Positions 26,319 to 34,784 of a stretch of DNA of 50,697 bases are shown in pieces. Position numbers and translations under genes: made by a program. The stretch is from assembly GCA_025993795.1 (NCBI GenBank), contig JAMQHL010000071.1:1-50697 (forward strand). Reading direction: 5' to 3'. The notes under the pieces were generated by a model that saw only the letters and a program-made list of their open reading frames with translations, had not been told where the DNA came from and did not search any database. The DNA comes from Planctomycetota bacterium. GTDB taxonomy: Bacteria; Planctomycetota; UBA8742; UBA2392. Within the stretch, counting starts at the first letter, position 1. Each line of letters opens with the position of its first letter.

Positions 26319-27827
26319 TCACGCGATGCACATCGCACAGTAGATCTGCGGGTTGGTGGTGGCTGACTTCTCATCGACTCGCGCGACCGGTGTTGTGTGC
26401 GGCGCGTTGTGGATGAGGTCGGGGCTGTCTTTGCACTCCTGGGCGATCTTCTTCATTACTTCTACGAAGTAGTCGAGGGTTTCTTTGCTTTCGGTTTCCG
26501 TGGGTTCGACCATCATGGCGCCGTGGCCTGCGACCACGTTGGGCTGCGGGAAGTAGATCGTCATCGGATGAATGCCGTAGTCAATCATGCGCTTGGCAAT
26601 GTCGAGCGCGGTGATGTTGTCTTCTTCGTGCTGCTTCTTGTCGGTGAACACCACTTCGTGGGCGCAGGTCTTGTCGTTGTGAATGTGGTACACGCCGCGC
26701 AGTTTCACGCGCAAATAGTTCGCGTTCAGCGTGGCGTTTTCGCCGCTGCGCCGCACGCCTTCGCGGCCAAGTTGCGCCATGTAAATGTACGCCATCACCA
26801 GCGCGCCGTAGTTGCCGAAAAAGCTGCGCACCTTGCCGATCGTCTGCTTGGGGTTGGAGTTGCTGAGCGTATAGCCCTTGTCGGTCTTCATCGGGCGGGG
26901 ATACGGCAGGAATGGCTCAAGGTGTTTGCGCACCGCGATTGGACCTGCGCCGGGCCCGCCGCTGCCGTGCGGCACGGCGTACGTCTTGTGCAGATTGAAA
27001 TGCATCACGTCGATGCCGAAGTCGCCGGGGCGCACCACGCCCTGGATCGCGTTCATGTTCGCGCCGTCCATGTAAAGCTGCCCGCCGGCTGCGTGGACGA
27101 TTTTCGCGATCTCAACCATGTTGGGCTCGATCACGCCCAGCGTGCTCGGGTTCGTGATCATCATGGCGGCTGTGTCGGGGCCGACTGCGGCCCTGAGGGC
27201 ATCCAGATCAACGCCGCCGTCGGGCCTGCTCTTGAGCGTAACTGTGTCAAAGCCCGCCAGCGCAGCCGTCGCCGGGTTGGTGCCGTGGGCGCTGTCTGGG
27301 ATCACGATCTTGGTGCGTGTCTTGCCTTCGCCCTTTGATTCGAGATAGGCCTTGATCACCATCAGGCCTGTCATTTCGCCTTGCGCGCCGGCGGCGGGTT
27401 GCAGCGTGGCGGCATCCAGGCCGCTGATTTCGCACAGCCAGTTCTCCAGCGTAACCATCAGTTCGATGTGGCCTTGCAGATCGGCTTCGGGCAGGTGCGG
27501 ATGGGCCTTGGTAAAGCCCGGCAGGCTGAGCAGCGTGACGTTGATTTTTGGGTTGTACTTCATGGTGCATGAACCCAGCGGGTAGAAGTTGCGGTCCACG
27601 CTGAAGTTCATCTGCGCCAGGTTCTTGAAGTGACGCACAAGATCAAGCTCGCCTACTTCGGGCAGAACGGCCGGCTTGGCGCGCAGCTTGGCGCCCTTGA
27701 GTGCCTGCTTGATGTCCACCTTCGGCACATCAAGCGCGGGCAGACGCAGGCAGCGGCGCCCGGGGGCGGAGACTTCGTAGAGGAGTTTTTCAGCAGGATT
27801 GGCGAGGACGTTCGTTTGCATTTTCAT
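26319..27827 (-). CDS. gcvPB: Glycine dehydrogenase (decarboxylating) subunit 2
   Basis: 502 residues. FYPLGSCTMKYNPK, AAGAQGEMTGLM, PDSAHGTNPA and the PLP-lysine site HFNLHKTYAVPHGSGGPG are the signatures of the C-terminal half of P protein. With GcvPA it decarboxylates glycine and transfers the aminomethyl group to lipoyl-GcvH. It is separated from gcvPA by a 1.5 kb insert carrying two unrelated genes. The ATG at 27827 lies 10 bases from the left heptamer array, so its ribosome-binding site falls at the edge of that array. Confidence 0.97.
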   Translation of the reverse strand: MKMQTNVLANPAEKLLYEVSAPGRRCLRLPALDVPKVDIKQALKGAKLRAKPAVLPEVGELDLVRHFKNLAQMNFSVDRNFYPLGSCTMKYNPKINVTLLSLPGFTKAHPHLPEADLQGHIELMVTLENWLCEISGLDAATLQPAAGAQGEMTGLMVIKAYLESKGEGKTRTKIVIPDSAHGTNPATAALAGFDTVTLKSRPDGGVDLDALRAAVGPDTAAMMITNPSTLGVIEPNMVEIAKIVHAAGGQLYMDGANMNAIQGVVRPGDFGIDVMHFNLHKTYAVPHGSGGPGAGPIAVRKHLEPFLPYPRPMKTDKGYTLSNSNPKQTIGKVRSFFGNYGALVMAYIYMAQLGREGVRRSGENATLNANYLRVKLRGVYHIHNDKTCAHEVVFTDKKQHEEDNITALDIAKRMIDYGIHPMTIYFPQPNVVAGHGAMMVEPTETESKETLDYFVEVMKKIAQECKDSPDLIHNAPHTTPVARVDEKSATTNPQIYCAMCIA

Positions 27828-27870
27828 GTTCCTGTAAGTCGGGAGTTTGGAGTCGGGAGTCGGGAGTTAA

Positions 27871-28908
27871 CTACGGCGGTCCTTCCCGTGGTTTGCCTGA
27901 CTCCGCCCGACTGTCAAATCGTGCCTTCAACTCCGGGGCTCGGTACTTCAGAGACAGCAGCAGATCAATTGCGGACAAGGCCAACTGGGCGGCCTCAGCA
28001 TCGTTGCTAGATTCGGGCGCACCGTGTTTGTGGGCGTTCGCGGCCTTTCTGATGCCGTGCATCAGCCCGGCCGTTTCGGGAAAACTGAAGAACTTCTTGT
28101 CCCGACTCTCTTTGATCAGGTTGGTCAGTTCCGTAAAGCTCGACGCGCCAAGTCCGCGCTTCAGCCATGACTCGAGAAACTCGGCAGCGGCTTTCACCGA
28201 AAGGCTCGGCTTCGAAGGGTAGAACTCAGTCGCCTCGTGAAGCTTTCGGGCCGCATCTGCATTTTCGGTTTCAAGTTGCGCAGGGAGGGCGTTGACAACA
28301 AATGCCGGTGGAAGGGGCCAAAGGTCTACTTGCCTCTTGCGCATTTTCCCATTGTCGAACGCTTGTTGCTCGACAACTGCAACGTTTAGGCTCTGGCACC
28401 GCGGACATGCATGAACAACGAAGGAGCGTTGAACTGTGTCGTCCTCGGACACATCCACGTACGTCGGCATGGTCTGGAAATCGCCGCAGCCCCTCGTGAT
28501 GCAGCGCACGACGGCAACCTCGGTAGCCTTCGGCTTTGACCAAGTAACGATTGGCTCAGGCAAGTGATCCACCTGACGCGCCAAGGCGTGGAGAGGCGCA
28601 AAGGCGTGGTCCGCCGTACCCCAAAAGTCGGAGTTCATTCCGGATTGGAATGCATTCTCGAAAAGATAGGCGGGATGTTCCGCCGCGACGGCGCAATCGA
28701 AGCAACTACGGAGAAACTGTTTTGTCTCGGCGCCCCAGACTTCCAAACGGCGCTCGCGGTCAGGATCTTCATCACCCGTGGATCGGATCAGGTCGCGGTC
28801 GTAAATCGCTTCCCATCCCTCGGCAAGCCTCTCCCACAGTTCCGCCTTAGCGTCCGCGCGGGGCCGCAGCAGCTTGAGCTTTGCTTCCTGATTGGGACTG
28901 TCACTCAC
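27871..28908 (-). CDS. Zinc-ribbon protein with a DUF4145/HEPN-like C-terminus, unit 2 cargo
   Basis: 345 residues from GTG 28908, which overlaps the four-helix-bundle stop (GTGAGTGA), with GGGTGG upstream; starting further upstream would require a 71-base overlap. A zinc-ribbon-like set is CITRGC plus ACPRC (about residues 135-172). The C-terminal ~110 residues are helical and end in GIRKAANAHKHG, an R-x5-H layout like the DUF4145 branch of the HEPN superfamily, which contains RNases of toxin and defence systems. The N-terminus is charged and unassigned. Low G+C relative to its neighbours suggests transfer. RNase activity is speculation. Confidence 0.65.
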   Translation of the reverse strand: MSDSPNQEAKLKLLRPRADAKAELWERLAEGWEAIYDRDLIRSTGDEDPDRERRLEVWGAETKQFLRSCFDCAVAAEHPAYLFENAFQSGMNSDFWGTADHAFAPLHALARQVDHLPEPIVTWSKPKATEVAVVRCITRGCGDFQTMPTYVDVSEDDTVQRSFVVHACPRCQSLNVAVVEQQAFDNGKMRKRQVDLWPLPPAFVVNALPAQLETENADAARKLHEATEFYPSKPSLSVKAAAEFLESWLKRGLGASSFTELTNLIKESRDKKFFSFPETAGLMHGIRKAANAHKHGAPESSNDAEAAQLALSAIDLLLSLKYRAPELKARFDSRAESGKPREGPP

Positions 28909-29329
28909 GATTGCCACCCCTTGCGCGCTTCTTGGCCATCTGGTCTGCGGCTGCAATGTCGCGCTCGACACTCTTGATCAAACCTTCGAGCATGCGGCCG
29001 ACCTCGTCGTAGGCCTTCCATACTTTGCGGCCGCTTGCTGCGTTCACGTACTTCAGGCGCACGGCGATTTCGATTGCGGTTTCGACTTCGCCCTCCGATC
29101 CGTGCGCGGTAATCAACTGGCGCAGAAAGTCTCGCGGGTACCGTCGGCGCTTGTATCCCTCCGAAATGTTCAGCACGACTGAATACGCTGCGCGCCGAAT
29201 CTGGCTGGTCAGCCCGAACAACTCATGTTTCGGAAACTCCGACGACACGGCGTGAACCAACTCCAGAGCCTCCATCCCCTTCTGCCACACGAGCAGGTCA
29301 CGAAACCCCTTGTTCTTGCGACCCGCCAT
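28901..29329 (-). CDS. Four-helix-bundle protein (S23/23S rRNA IVP-like), copy 2
   Basis: 142 residues from ATG 29329. FRDLLVWQKGMEALELVHAV, FPKHELFGLTSQIRRAAYSV and VLNISEGYKRRRYPRDFLRQL are close to the family consensus (VWQKAMEL, FPK-E-GL-SQIRRAA-S-NIAEG). The tail is basic (MAKKRARGG). It is coupled to the following HEPN-like gene by an 8-base overlap. The GGGAG that can serve as its ribosome-binding site comes from the heptamer array itself. It is divergent from copy 1, so the two are not a recent duplication. Confidence 0.88.
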   Translation of the reverse strand: MAGRKNKGFRDLLVWQKGMEALELVHAVSSEFPKHELFGLTSQIRRAAYSVVLNISEGYKRRRYPRDFLRQLITAHGSEGEVETAIEIAVRLKYVNAASGRKVWKAYDEVGRMLEGLIKSVERDIAAADQMAKKRARGGNRE

Positions 29330-29397
29330 GCGCCCGACTCCCGACCAACTGCCCGCGCGGTCTTGCCTCCCGACTCCCGACTCCGAACTCCCGACTT

Positions 29398-30798
29398 CTA
29401 TGAAACCGCCACAGGACGACCTTTCATCGCTTCCGCCAAAGCCTCCGCGTAGCGATCAATCTCATCACGCGTGGTTACTTCCGTGACCGCGACGAGGTAC
29501 TGGCCGCGGCGGCCCTTGCCGTACTTGTCCAGCGGCAGGCCCCCGGCGATCTTTTTCTTCAGCAGCTTCTTCTCCAGGCCCGGCACGGCCTGGATTACGA
29601 ACTCGTTGAATACTGGCGAGTCGGGGTACACGAGGCTTACACCCGGCACCGCGCTCAGCGCTTTCATCGCGTACTGGGTCTTGGCCACTGTGTGTTCGGC
29701 AAGCTCCACGAAGCCTTCTTTGCCCCATGCTGACAGGTGCAACAGCGCCCGCAGCGCGCACAGGCTCTGGTTCGTGCAGATGTTGCTGGTGGCCTTCTCG
29801 CGGCGGATGTGCTGTTCGCGGGCGGCGAGTGCCAGCGCAAACGCGCGCTTGCCGTTCTTGTCTTTCGTTTCGCTGACAATGCGGCCGGGCATTTTTCGCA
29901 GCCATTCTTTCTTGGCAGCGAAGAACCCGAACGCAGGCCCGCCCAGGAACTGGTGGTTGCCCAGGCTCTGGCCTTCGCCGATGCAGATGTCTACGCCGGC
30001 TTCCGCCGGTGCCTGCAACAGCGCCAGCGAAAGCGCTTCTCCGACGGCCTGGACTGTCAGCAGCTCCGGTTTTCTGGCCGCCGCGACCACGGCTTCGACA
30101 TCTTCGATGATTCCCAGGTAGTTCGGCGACTGTACGGCAATCGCGAACGCCTTGCGGGTTGCGGCCTTGGCCAGCGCTTCTTTGTCGATGCGACCGTCTG
30201 CGCCGGCGGGCACCTTCAGGACCTTGACGCCGGCAACATCGGCGTACGTCTGCACGACCTGCGCGTACTCAGGGTTCACGGCGCCGGCGAGGATGAAGGT
30301 GTTGCGTGTTTCCTTGCGGAAGCGGTCTTCCGCCACATGCTTGCCCATCATCATGGCTTCGGCCAGCGCGCTGGCTCCGTCGTACATACTGGCATTGCAC
30401 ACCTCGAGGCCGGTAAGCGCGCAGATGGCACTCTGGAACTCGTAGATAAAGGTGAGCGTGCCCTGGCTGCACTCGGGCTGGTAGGGCGTGTAGGCGGTAA
30501 TGAAACTTCCATCGAACAGGGCGATGTGGTCGATGACGGTGCTGACGAAGTGGTTGTAGATGCCGCCACCGCGGAACCAGGCATAGTCGCCGGCATTTCT
30601 TGTTTTCGCCAGCAACTCCTGGATGTGGCGCGTGACCTCAAGCTCACCCTTGCCTTCCGGCAGCTTGAGCGCGCTTGCGTCCGACATCTTGATGCGCAGG
30701 CCAGCCGGAATGTCGGCGAACAGTTCGTCGATCGACTTGGCTCCGATGGCAGCCAGCATCGCCTTGCGGTCTTCGTCAGTGTTCTGGATAAAAGGCAT
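29398..30798 (-). CDS. gcvPA: Glycine dehydrogenase (decarboxylating) subunit 1
   Basis: 466 residues from ATG 30798 (MPFIQNTDEDRKAML); the longer open frame is only heptamer repeat read through. AYTPYQPECSQGTLTFIYEFQ (seen as YTPYQPE and QGTL), EVCNASMYDGASALAEA, SLGNHQFLGGPAFGFF and TSNICTNQ are typical. It pairs with GcvPB to form P protein. The likely ribosome-binding GGAA lies in the flanking array. Its stop codon is one base from the inverted array of unit 2. Confidence 0.97.
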   Translation of the reverse strand: MPFIQNTDEDRKAMLAAIGAKSIDELFADIPAGLRIKMSDASALKLPEGKGELEVTRHIQELLAKTRNAGDYAWFRGGGIYNHFVSTVIDHIALFDGSFITAYTPYQPECSQGTLTFIYEFQSAICALTGLEVCNASMYDGASALAEAMMMGKHVAEDRFRKETRNTFILAGAVNPEYAQVVQTYADVAGVKVLKVPAGADGRIDKEALAKAATRKAFAIAVQSPNYLGIIEDVEAVVAAARKPELLTVQAVGEALSLALLQAPAEAGVDICIGEGQSLGNHQFLGGPAFGFFAAKKEWLRKMPGRIVSETKDKNGKRAFALALAAREQHIRREKATSNICTNQSLCALRALLHLSAWGKEGFVELAEHTVAKTQYAMKALSAVPGVSLVYPDSPVFNEFVIQAVPGLEKKLLKKKIAGGLPLDKYGKGRRGQYLVAVTEVTTRDEIDRYAEALAEAMKGRPVAVS

Positions 30799-30804
30799 GT
30801 GCGA

Positions 30805-30899
30805 GTTCCGGGTTTGGAGTTCTGGGTTCTGGGTTAACTGCTCCGGGCCGTGCGATCCGGGCGTAAGCAACCCGGAACTCAGAACCCGGAACTCAGAAC
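30805..30899. repeat. Empty heptamer unit in the gcvH-gcvPA junction
   Basis: Left array GTTCCGG-GTTTGGA-GTTCTGG-GTTCTGG (30805-30832, plus GTTAACT) faces inverted CCGGAAC-TCAGAAC-CCGGAAC-TCAGAAC (30872-30899), separated by 32-39 bases with no gene. The arms can pair into a long imperfect hairpin in the gcv mRNA. It occupies the whole gcvH-gcvPA spacer (6 bases from the gcvPA ATG, 2 from the gcvH stop). Confidence 0.75.
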
Positions 30900-30901
30900 C
30901 C

Positions 30902-31297
30902 CTAGTGCGCTTCTTCAGCCAGTTGCTTTTCGTAGTCCGCCAGCGACTTGGCCTTGTCGAGTTCCTTGGCGTTGTCCGGCTTGACCTTGATCAGCCATCC
31001 GGCGCCAAAGGCGTCTTTCTTGAGCGCGCTGAAGTCGTCGCCATCGACGCCGTCATTGACGGCGACAATCTTGCCGCTGACGGGGCTGATCAGGTCACTG
31101 ACGGCTTTGACGCTTTCGATCTCGCCGAAGGCTTCACCGCGCGTGACTTTGTCGCCCTTTTCCGGAAGGTCAACGAAGGTGAGGTCATTGAGCTGGTCAA
31201 CGGCGAAATCCGTGATGCCGATCGTCACGGTGCCGTCTTTTTCTAGGCGCCCCCACTCATGGGTTTCCTGGTAACGGGCGTTGTCGGGTCGAGCCAT
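30902..31297 (-). CDS. gcvH: Glycine cleavage system H protein
   Basis: 131 residues from ATG 31297 with AAAGGA 6 bases upstream. HEWGRLEKDGTVTIGITDFA, DLTFVDLPEKGDKV and the lipoylation site GEIESVKAVSDL (Lys near residue 65) are conserved, as is the SPVSGKIVAVND strand. The lipoyl arm shuttles the aminomethyl group between P, T and L proteins. gcvL/lpd and lipoylation genes are not in the window. Confidence 0.97.
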   Translation of the reverse strand: MARPDNARYQETHEWGRLEKDGTVTIGITDFAVDQLNDLTFVDLPEKGDKVTRGEAFGEIESVKAVSDLISPVSGKIVAVNDGVDGDDFSALKKDAFGAGWLIKVKPDNAKELDKAKSLADYEKQLAEEAH

Positions 31298-31311
31298 GTT
31301 GCGTCCTTTGG

Positions 31312-31410
31312 ACAATGAACAAATCACAGTTAGCAATGAACAATGGCGCCTGTCTGGCTGCGCAAGAGGCAATGGTTCATTGCCGGTTGCCCATTGTTCA
31401 TTGGCTATTT
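31312..31410. repeat. Empty heptamer unit in the gcvT-gcvH junction
   Basis: Left array ACAATGA-ACAAATC-ACAGTTA-GCAATGA-ACAATGG (31312-31346) faces inverted TTCATTG-CCGGTTG-CCCATTG-TTCATTG (31376-31403, running on to 31410). The inner spacer is about 29 bases. The right array overlaps the gcvT stop codon (31407-31405). The heptamer (CAATGAA) differs from that of the other three junctions. Confidence 0.75.
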
Positions 31411-32532
31411 CTTTCCTGGTCGCTTGTAGAACGGCATCGGTACGACCAGCGCCGTCTGCCGCATTTCTTCGGGTTTCATGGTTCGCGTTCCCTTGCCCGG
31501 GAACTCGAGTTGAAAGCTCATGCCCACTTCTGCCATGTTTGCAGGCACAAACGCGGTTGCGATAATCTCGTCAAGCCAGGGGCTTTTTGTGCCGCTGGCG
31601 ATCGTGCCAACTTTCTTGCCATCGCGCAGCACGTCCTGGCCCTGGCGCGGGATGCGCTTGCCCGCAATGTTGAGTCCCACCAGCCTGTGCTCAAGTCCCT
31701 TGGCCTTGATTGCGACGGTGGCGTCTTTGCCGATGAAGTCTTCCTTCTCGAGCTTCACGGCCCAGTCGAGGCCGGCCTCCAGCGGGTTGATATGTTCTTC
31801 AAGCTCGTGCCCGTACAGCGGCATGCCTGCCTCAAGGCGCAGGGTATCGCGGGCACCAAGGCCCGCCGGCCCTGCCCCGAGGGATTCACCGACGTTCAGT
31901 AACTCGCGCCAGAAGTACGCAGCCTTGGCCTGCGGCATGATCAGCTCAAACCCGTCTTCGCCGGTATAGCCTGTGCGTGAAACCAGCACCTCGGGCTCGC
32001 CAAACACGGTGCCGCGTGTGAAGCGGTAATACTTCAGGGCCTTGGTATCGACTTCGCTGACCTTGTTCAGCAGGTTGGCGCTTTCGGGCCCCTGCAGCGC
32101 GATCATCGCGTAGTCGGTGCTCATGTCGGTCACGTCAACGACGAATCCCTTGCGCTGACGCTGGATCCAATCCCAGATCTTGGGCCGGTTGCCGGCATTC
32201 ACCACCAGCATCGTGGCATCGTCGCCTGCGCCGTAGACCAGCACGTCGTCCAGTGCACCGCCCTGCCCGTTCAGCATCAGGCTGTAACGAATCTGGCCCG
32301 GCTTCATGCCCGCACGATCGTTTGTGACAAGCTTATCGATGAACTTGATGTGGTCGCGGCCCGAAAACCAGTAGCGCCCCATATGGGAAACGTCGAACAG
32401 GCCCACCTTGGTGCGCACCCGCCGGTGCTCTTCCATGATGTTGGTGTAGGTGACCGGCATGTACCAGCCGGCAAAATCGACCATGCGTGCGCCAAGGCGT
32501 TCGTGTTCAGCGCGCAGCGGGGTCTCTTGCAC
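31405..32532 (-). CDS. gcvT: Aminomethyltransferase (glycine cleavage T protein)
   Basis: 375 residues from GTG 32532 with AAGGAGGT 6 bases upstream (VQETPLRAEHERLGARMVDFAG region). MVDFAGWYMPVTY, FDVSHMGR, ALQGPES, SRTGYTGEDGFEL and GLGARDTLRLEAGMPLYG (seen as GARDTLRLEAG) are the folate-binding GcvT signatures. It releases ammonia and forms methylene-tetrahydrofolate. First gcv gene of the block. No glycine riboswitch is seen in the 86 bases separating it from the kefB-like gene. Confidence 0.97.
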   Translation of the reverse strand: MQETPLRAEHERLGARMVDFAGWYMPVTYTNIMEEHRRVRTKVGLFDVSHMGRYWFSGRDHIKFIDKLVTNDRAGMKPGQIRYSLMLNGQGGALDDVLVYGAGDDATMLVVNAGNRPKIWDWIQRQRKGFVVDVTDMSTDYAMIALQGPESANLLNKVSEVDTKALKYYRFTRGTVFGEPEVLVSRTGYTGEDGFELIMPQAKAAYFWRELLNVGESLGAGPAGLGARDTLRLEAGMPLYGHELEEHINPLEAGLDWAVKLEKEDFIGKDATVAIKAKGLEHRLVGLNIAGKRIPRQGQDVLRDGKKVGTIASGTKSPWLDEIIATAFVPANMAEVGMSFQLEFPGKGTRTMKPEEMRQTALVVPMPFYKRPGKK

Positions 32533-32618
32533 GGGGCACCTCCTTACCGGGAAGTGGCGGTTTTGCCTCCACAACCGCGAGTCGTCAATGCGAGGGCTGA
32601 CCTGAGGGTGCCGACTTG

Positions 32619-34733
32619 TCAGCTGCTGGCGCCGTCCGGCGCGGCTGCGGGCGGGGCAACCTCCTGTCTGTGCAGGACTTTCGTCGCCAAGGCCACCTGC
32701 GCCGGTGTGTCGCCGGTATCCAGCAGGCAGATGGCGTCGCGCACTTGCTCAAGGCTGCCCAGCAGGTAGACCATGTCGCCGGGTTCGAGCGGCATGGTCG
32801 GCGCCGGGTTGTGCATGACTTCGGGTCCGCGGCTGGCCGCGATGATGGTGGCCCCGGTGATTCTGCGTAAGCTCAGGTCGCGCAAAGACTTGCCAGCGGC
32901 ATGCGACGACGACTCCACAAGATAAGTCTCGACCTTCAGGTCTTTGAGCATGCTGAAAGCCGCGAGCGTCGCCCGGGGAATCGTGTGCCCGCGGGCTGAC
33001 ATCTGCGTGCGTTCGCGGACCAGCGCAACTTCGCGGTCGATCAGGTTGCGCGGAATACCCATCAGGCGCAGCACGCGGGCCATGATCTCTACGGCGCTTT
33101 CGAGTTCGCCGCTGACGACCTCGGATGCTCCGAGCTTGAGGAATGTCTCGCGCTCGGCCAGATAGCGGGCACGCACCAGCAGCGGCACACCAGGCGCGAC
33201 ACGGCGCACGGCGTCGATGGTACGCTGCACGGCCCCGGGGTCGTTGATGGTAAGCACGAAGGCGCGGGCATGCTCTACGCGCGCGTGGTGCAGCGCCTCG
33301 TCGCTGCTGACGTCGGCGTAATATGCCGGCTCTTTCGCTGCCTGTGCGGAGCGTACCGTCTCGGCGTTCATTTCCAGGATCAGGTATGGAATACCCACGG
33401 TCTTGAGCGCGCTTATCACCATGCGGCCCGAAACGCCGTAGCCGGCGACTACCACATGATCCGACAGTCCGGCATCGGCCTTGGCGGGCTCATCCATGCC
33501 GCGGGCGCCGAGAAGACGTTCAAGCGGCTTGAGCAGCCGCGCACCGGCCGCCAGGTGCGGCGAAAACCGCAGCACAAGCGGCGTAATGAACATGGTGATC
33601 AGCGCTGCCGCCCACAACCAGCGGCCGTCGCCGTGCACGTCAAACAACGGCGTGTCGAGGGCGGCAGCGCTATTCAGCAGCACGAACCCGAACTCGCCGA
33701 ACTGGGCCAGACCAAAGCCGGCGACAATCGCAGCGCGCGGCGGAAAGCGCATGACCATCGCGGCAAGTGTCGCCAGCAGCGCCTTGCCGAAGAAGATGGC
33801 GACAAAGATGCCGCCCACGATCAGCGGCCCTTCCACCAGCGCACGCCAGTCGAACATCATGCCCAGCGAGATGAAGAACAGCCCGGTCAGCACGTCGCGC
33901 AGCGGCATCACCTCTGTCAAAGCACGATTCGCAAATGGAGAATCCGCAAGTACAATCCCCGCCAGAAACGCGCCCAGCGCAAGGCTGAGGCCCGCATAGC
34001 CCGTCGCCAGCGCGATGCCAAGGCAGATCGACAAAATCGCAAGCAGGAAGCTTTCGCGGCTTCGGGTTTTGTCAACGCCGCGCAGCAAGGGCGGCAGCAG
34101 CAGCCTTGATACGATGTACGTCAGCACGACGGCTGCGGTTGCGAGGCCCAGGCTGATCGCGGTGCTTTGCACGATATCGATGGCCGTTCCGCTGCCCGCC
34201 AGCACGGGCAGAACCAGCATCATCGGGATCACGCACAGGTCTTGAAACAGCAGCGTGCCCACGATGAAGCGGCCGTGGGGCGCATCCACTTCTCCGCGGT
34301 CTGATAGGCCGCGCAGCACGATCGCGGTGCTGGACAACGCCACGGCAAAGCCGATGGGTACGGCGTACTTGAAATCGAGCCCCAGCAACAGGCTGGCTCC
34401 GACTACCGCCGCGCTGGTAAGGCCGACCTGCAGGCTGCCGCCGATAGCCAGCGTCTTGCCGATGCGCAGGAAGCGCGAGAGCGGGAATTCAAGGCCGATG
34501 GTGAACAGCAGCAGCACCACGCCTACTTCGGCCAGCGTGTTGATCGTGCCCTGGTCTTCGACCAACGCAAACCCGAACGGTCCGCAGATTGCGCCGGCCA
34601 GCAACAGCCCGGTGACCGCCGGCAGGCGCAGCGTTGCCATCAGCAGCGACGCAATCACCCCGGCGCCAAGCACGACGCCCAGGTCAATCAGAAAGCCCAG
34701 ATGCTCAAGCTCCGTCTCGGCAAGAAAGTGCAT
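32619..34733 (-). CDS. KefB/CPA2-type cation:proton antiporter with TrkA-N and TrkA-C domains
   Basis: 704 residues. The first ~400 carry about 12 membrane segments with GLLLAGAICGPFG, FTIGLEFPL, and GTLLFQDLCVIP (the QD motif of CPA2 antiporters). A RCK/TrkA-N Rossmann domain follows (VVVAGYGVSGRMV), then a TrkA-C domain (near 600-690, PLEPGDMVYLLG). It should exchange K+ or Na+ for protons across the inner membrane under nucleotide control. Located 51 bases after the mgtE-like gene and upstream of gcvT on the same strand. Confidence 0.93.
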   Translation of the reverse strand: MHFLAETELEHLGFLIDLGVVLGAGVIASLLMATLRLPAVTGLLLAGAICGPFGFALVEDQGTINTLAEVGVVLLLFTIGLEFPLSRFLRIGKTLAIGGSLQVGLTSAAVVGASLLLGLDFKYAVPIGFAVALSSTAIVLRGLSDRGEVDAPHGRFIVGTLLFQDLCVIPMMLVLPVLAGSGTAIDIVQSTAISLGLATAAVVLTYIVSRLLLPPLLRGVDKTRSRESFLLAILSICLGIALATGYAGLSLALGAFLAGIVLADSPFANRALTEVMPLRDVLTGLFFISLGMMFDWRALVEGPLIVGGIFVAIFFGKALLATLAAMVMRFPPRAAIVAGFGLAQFGEFGFVLLNSAAALDTPLFDVHGDGRWLWAAALITMFITPLVLRFSPHLAAGARLLKPLERLLGARGMDEPAKADAGLSDHVVVAGYGVSGRMVISALKTVGIPYLILEMNAETVRSAQAAKEPAYYADVSSDEALHHARVEHARAFVLTINDPGAVQRTIDAVRRVAPGVPLLVRARYLAERETFLKLGASEVVSGELESAVEIMARVLRLMGIPRNLIDREVALVRERTQMSARGHTIPRATLAAFSMLKDLKVETYLVESSSHAAGKSLRDLSLRRITGATIIAASRGPEVMHNPAPTMPLEPGDMVYLLGSLEQVRDAICLLDTGDTPAQVALATKVLHRQEVAPPAAAPDGASS

Positions 34734-34784
34734 GCTCTACTTATAGCGGCACGCCGCGCCGATAGAACACAACCCGTTGCCGGT

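Larger units (their letters stand above)
27837..29396. mobile_element. Heptamer-bounded unit carrying a HEPN/zinc-ribbon gene and a four-helix-bundle gene (unit 2)
   Basis: Left array AGTCGGG-AGTTTGG-AGTCGGG-AGTCGGG (27837-27864) faces inverted arrays CCCGACT-CCCGACC (29333-29346) and CCCGACT-CCCGACT-CCGAACT-CCCGACT (29369-29396). The right end stops one base from the gcvPA stop codon and the left end lies 10 bases from the gcvPB ATG. Two coupled genes fill the inside. Rows inside are 47-50% G+C versus about 65% outside. The design matches unit 1 with another heptamer, which suggests related insertion or spread. Confidence 0.6.

Noticed and set aside
27837..31410. CRISPR-like array
   Set aside because: The repeats are contiguous 7-mers without spacers of constant length, and no cas genes are present.
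32533..32618. Glycine riboswitch upstream of gcvT
   Set aside because: Only 86 bases separate gcvT from the kefB-like gene, and no tandem aptamer-like sequence is present.
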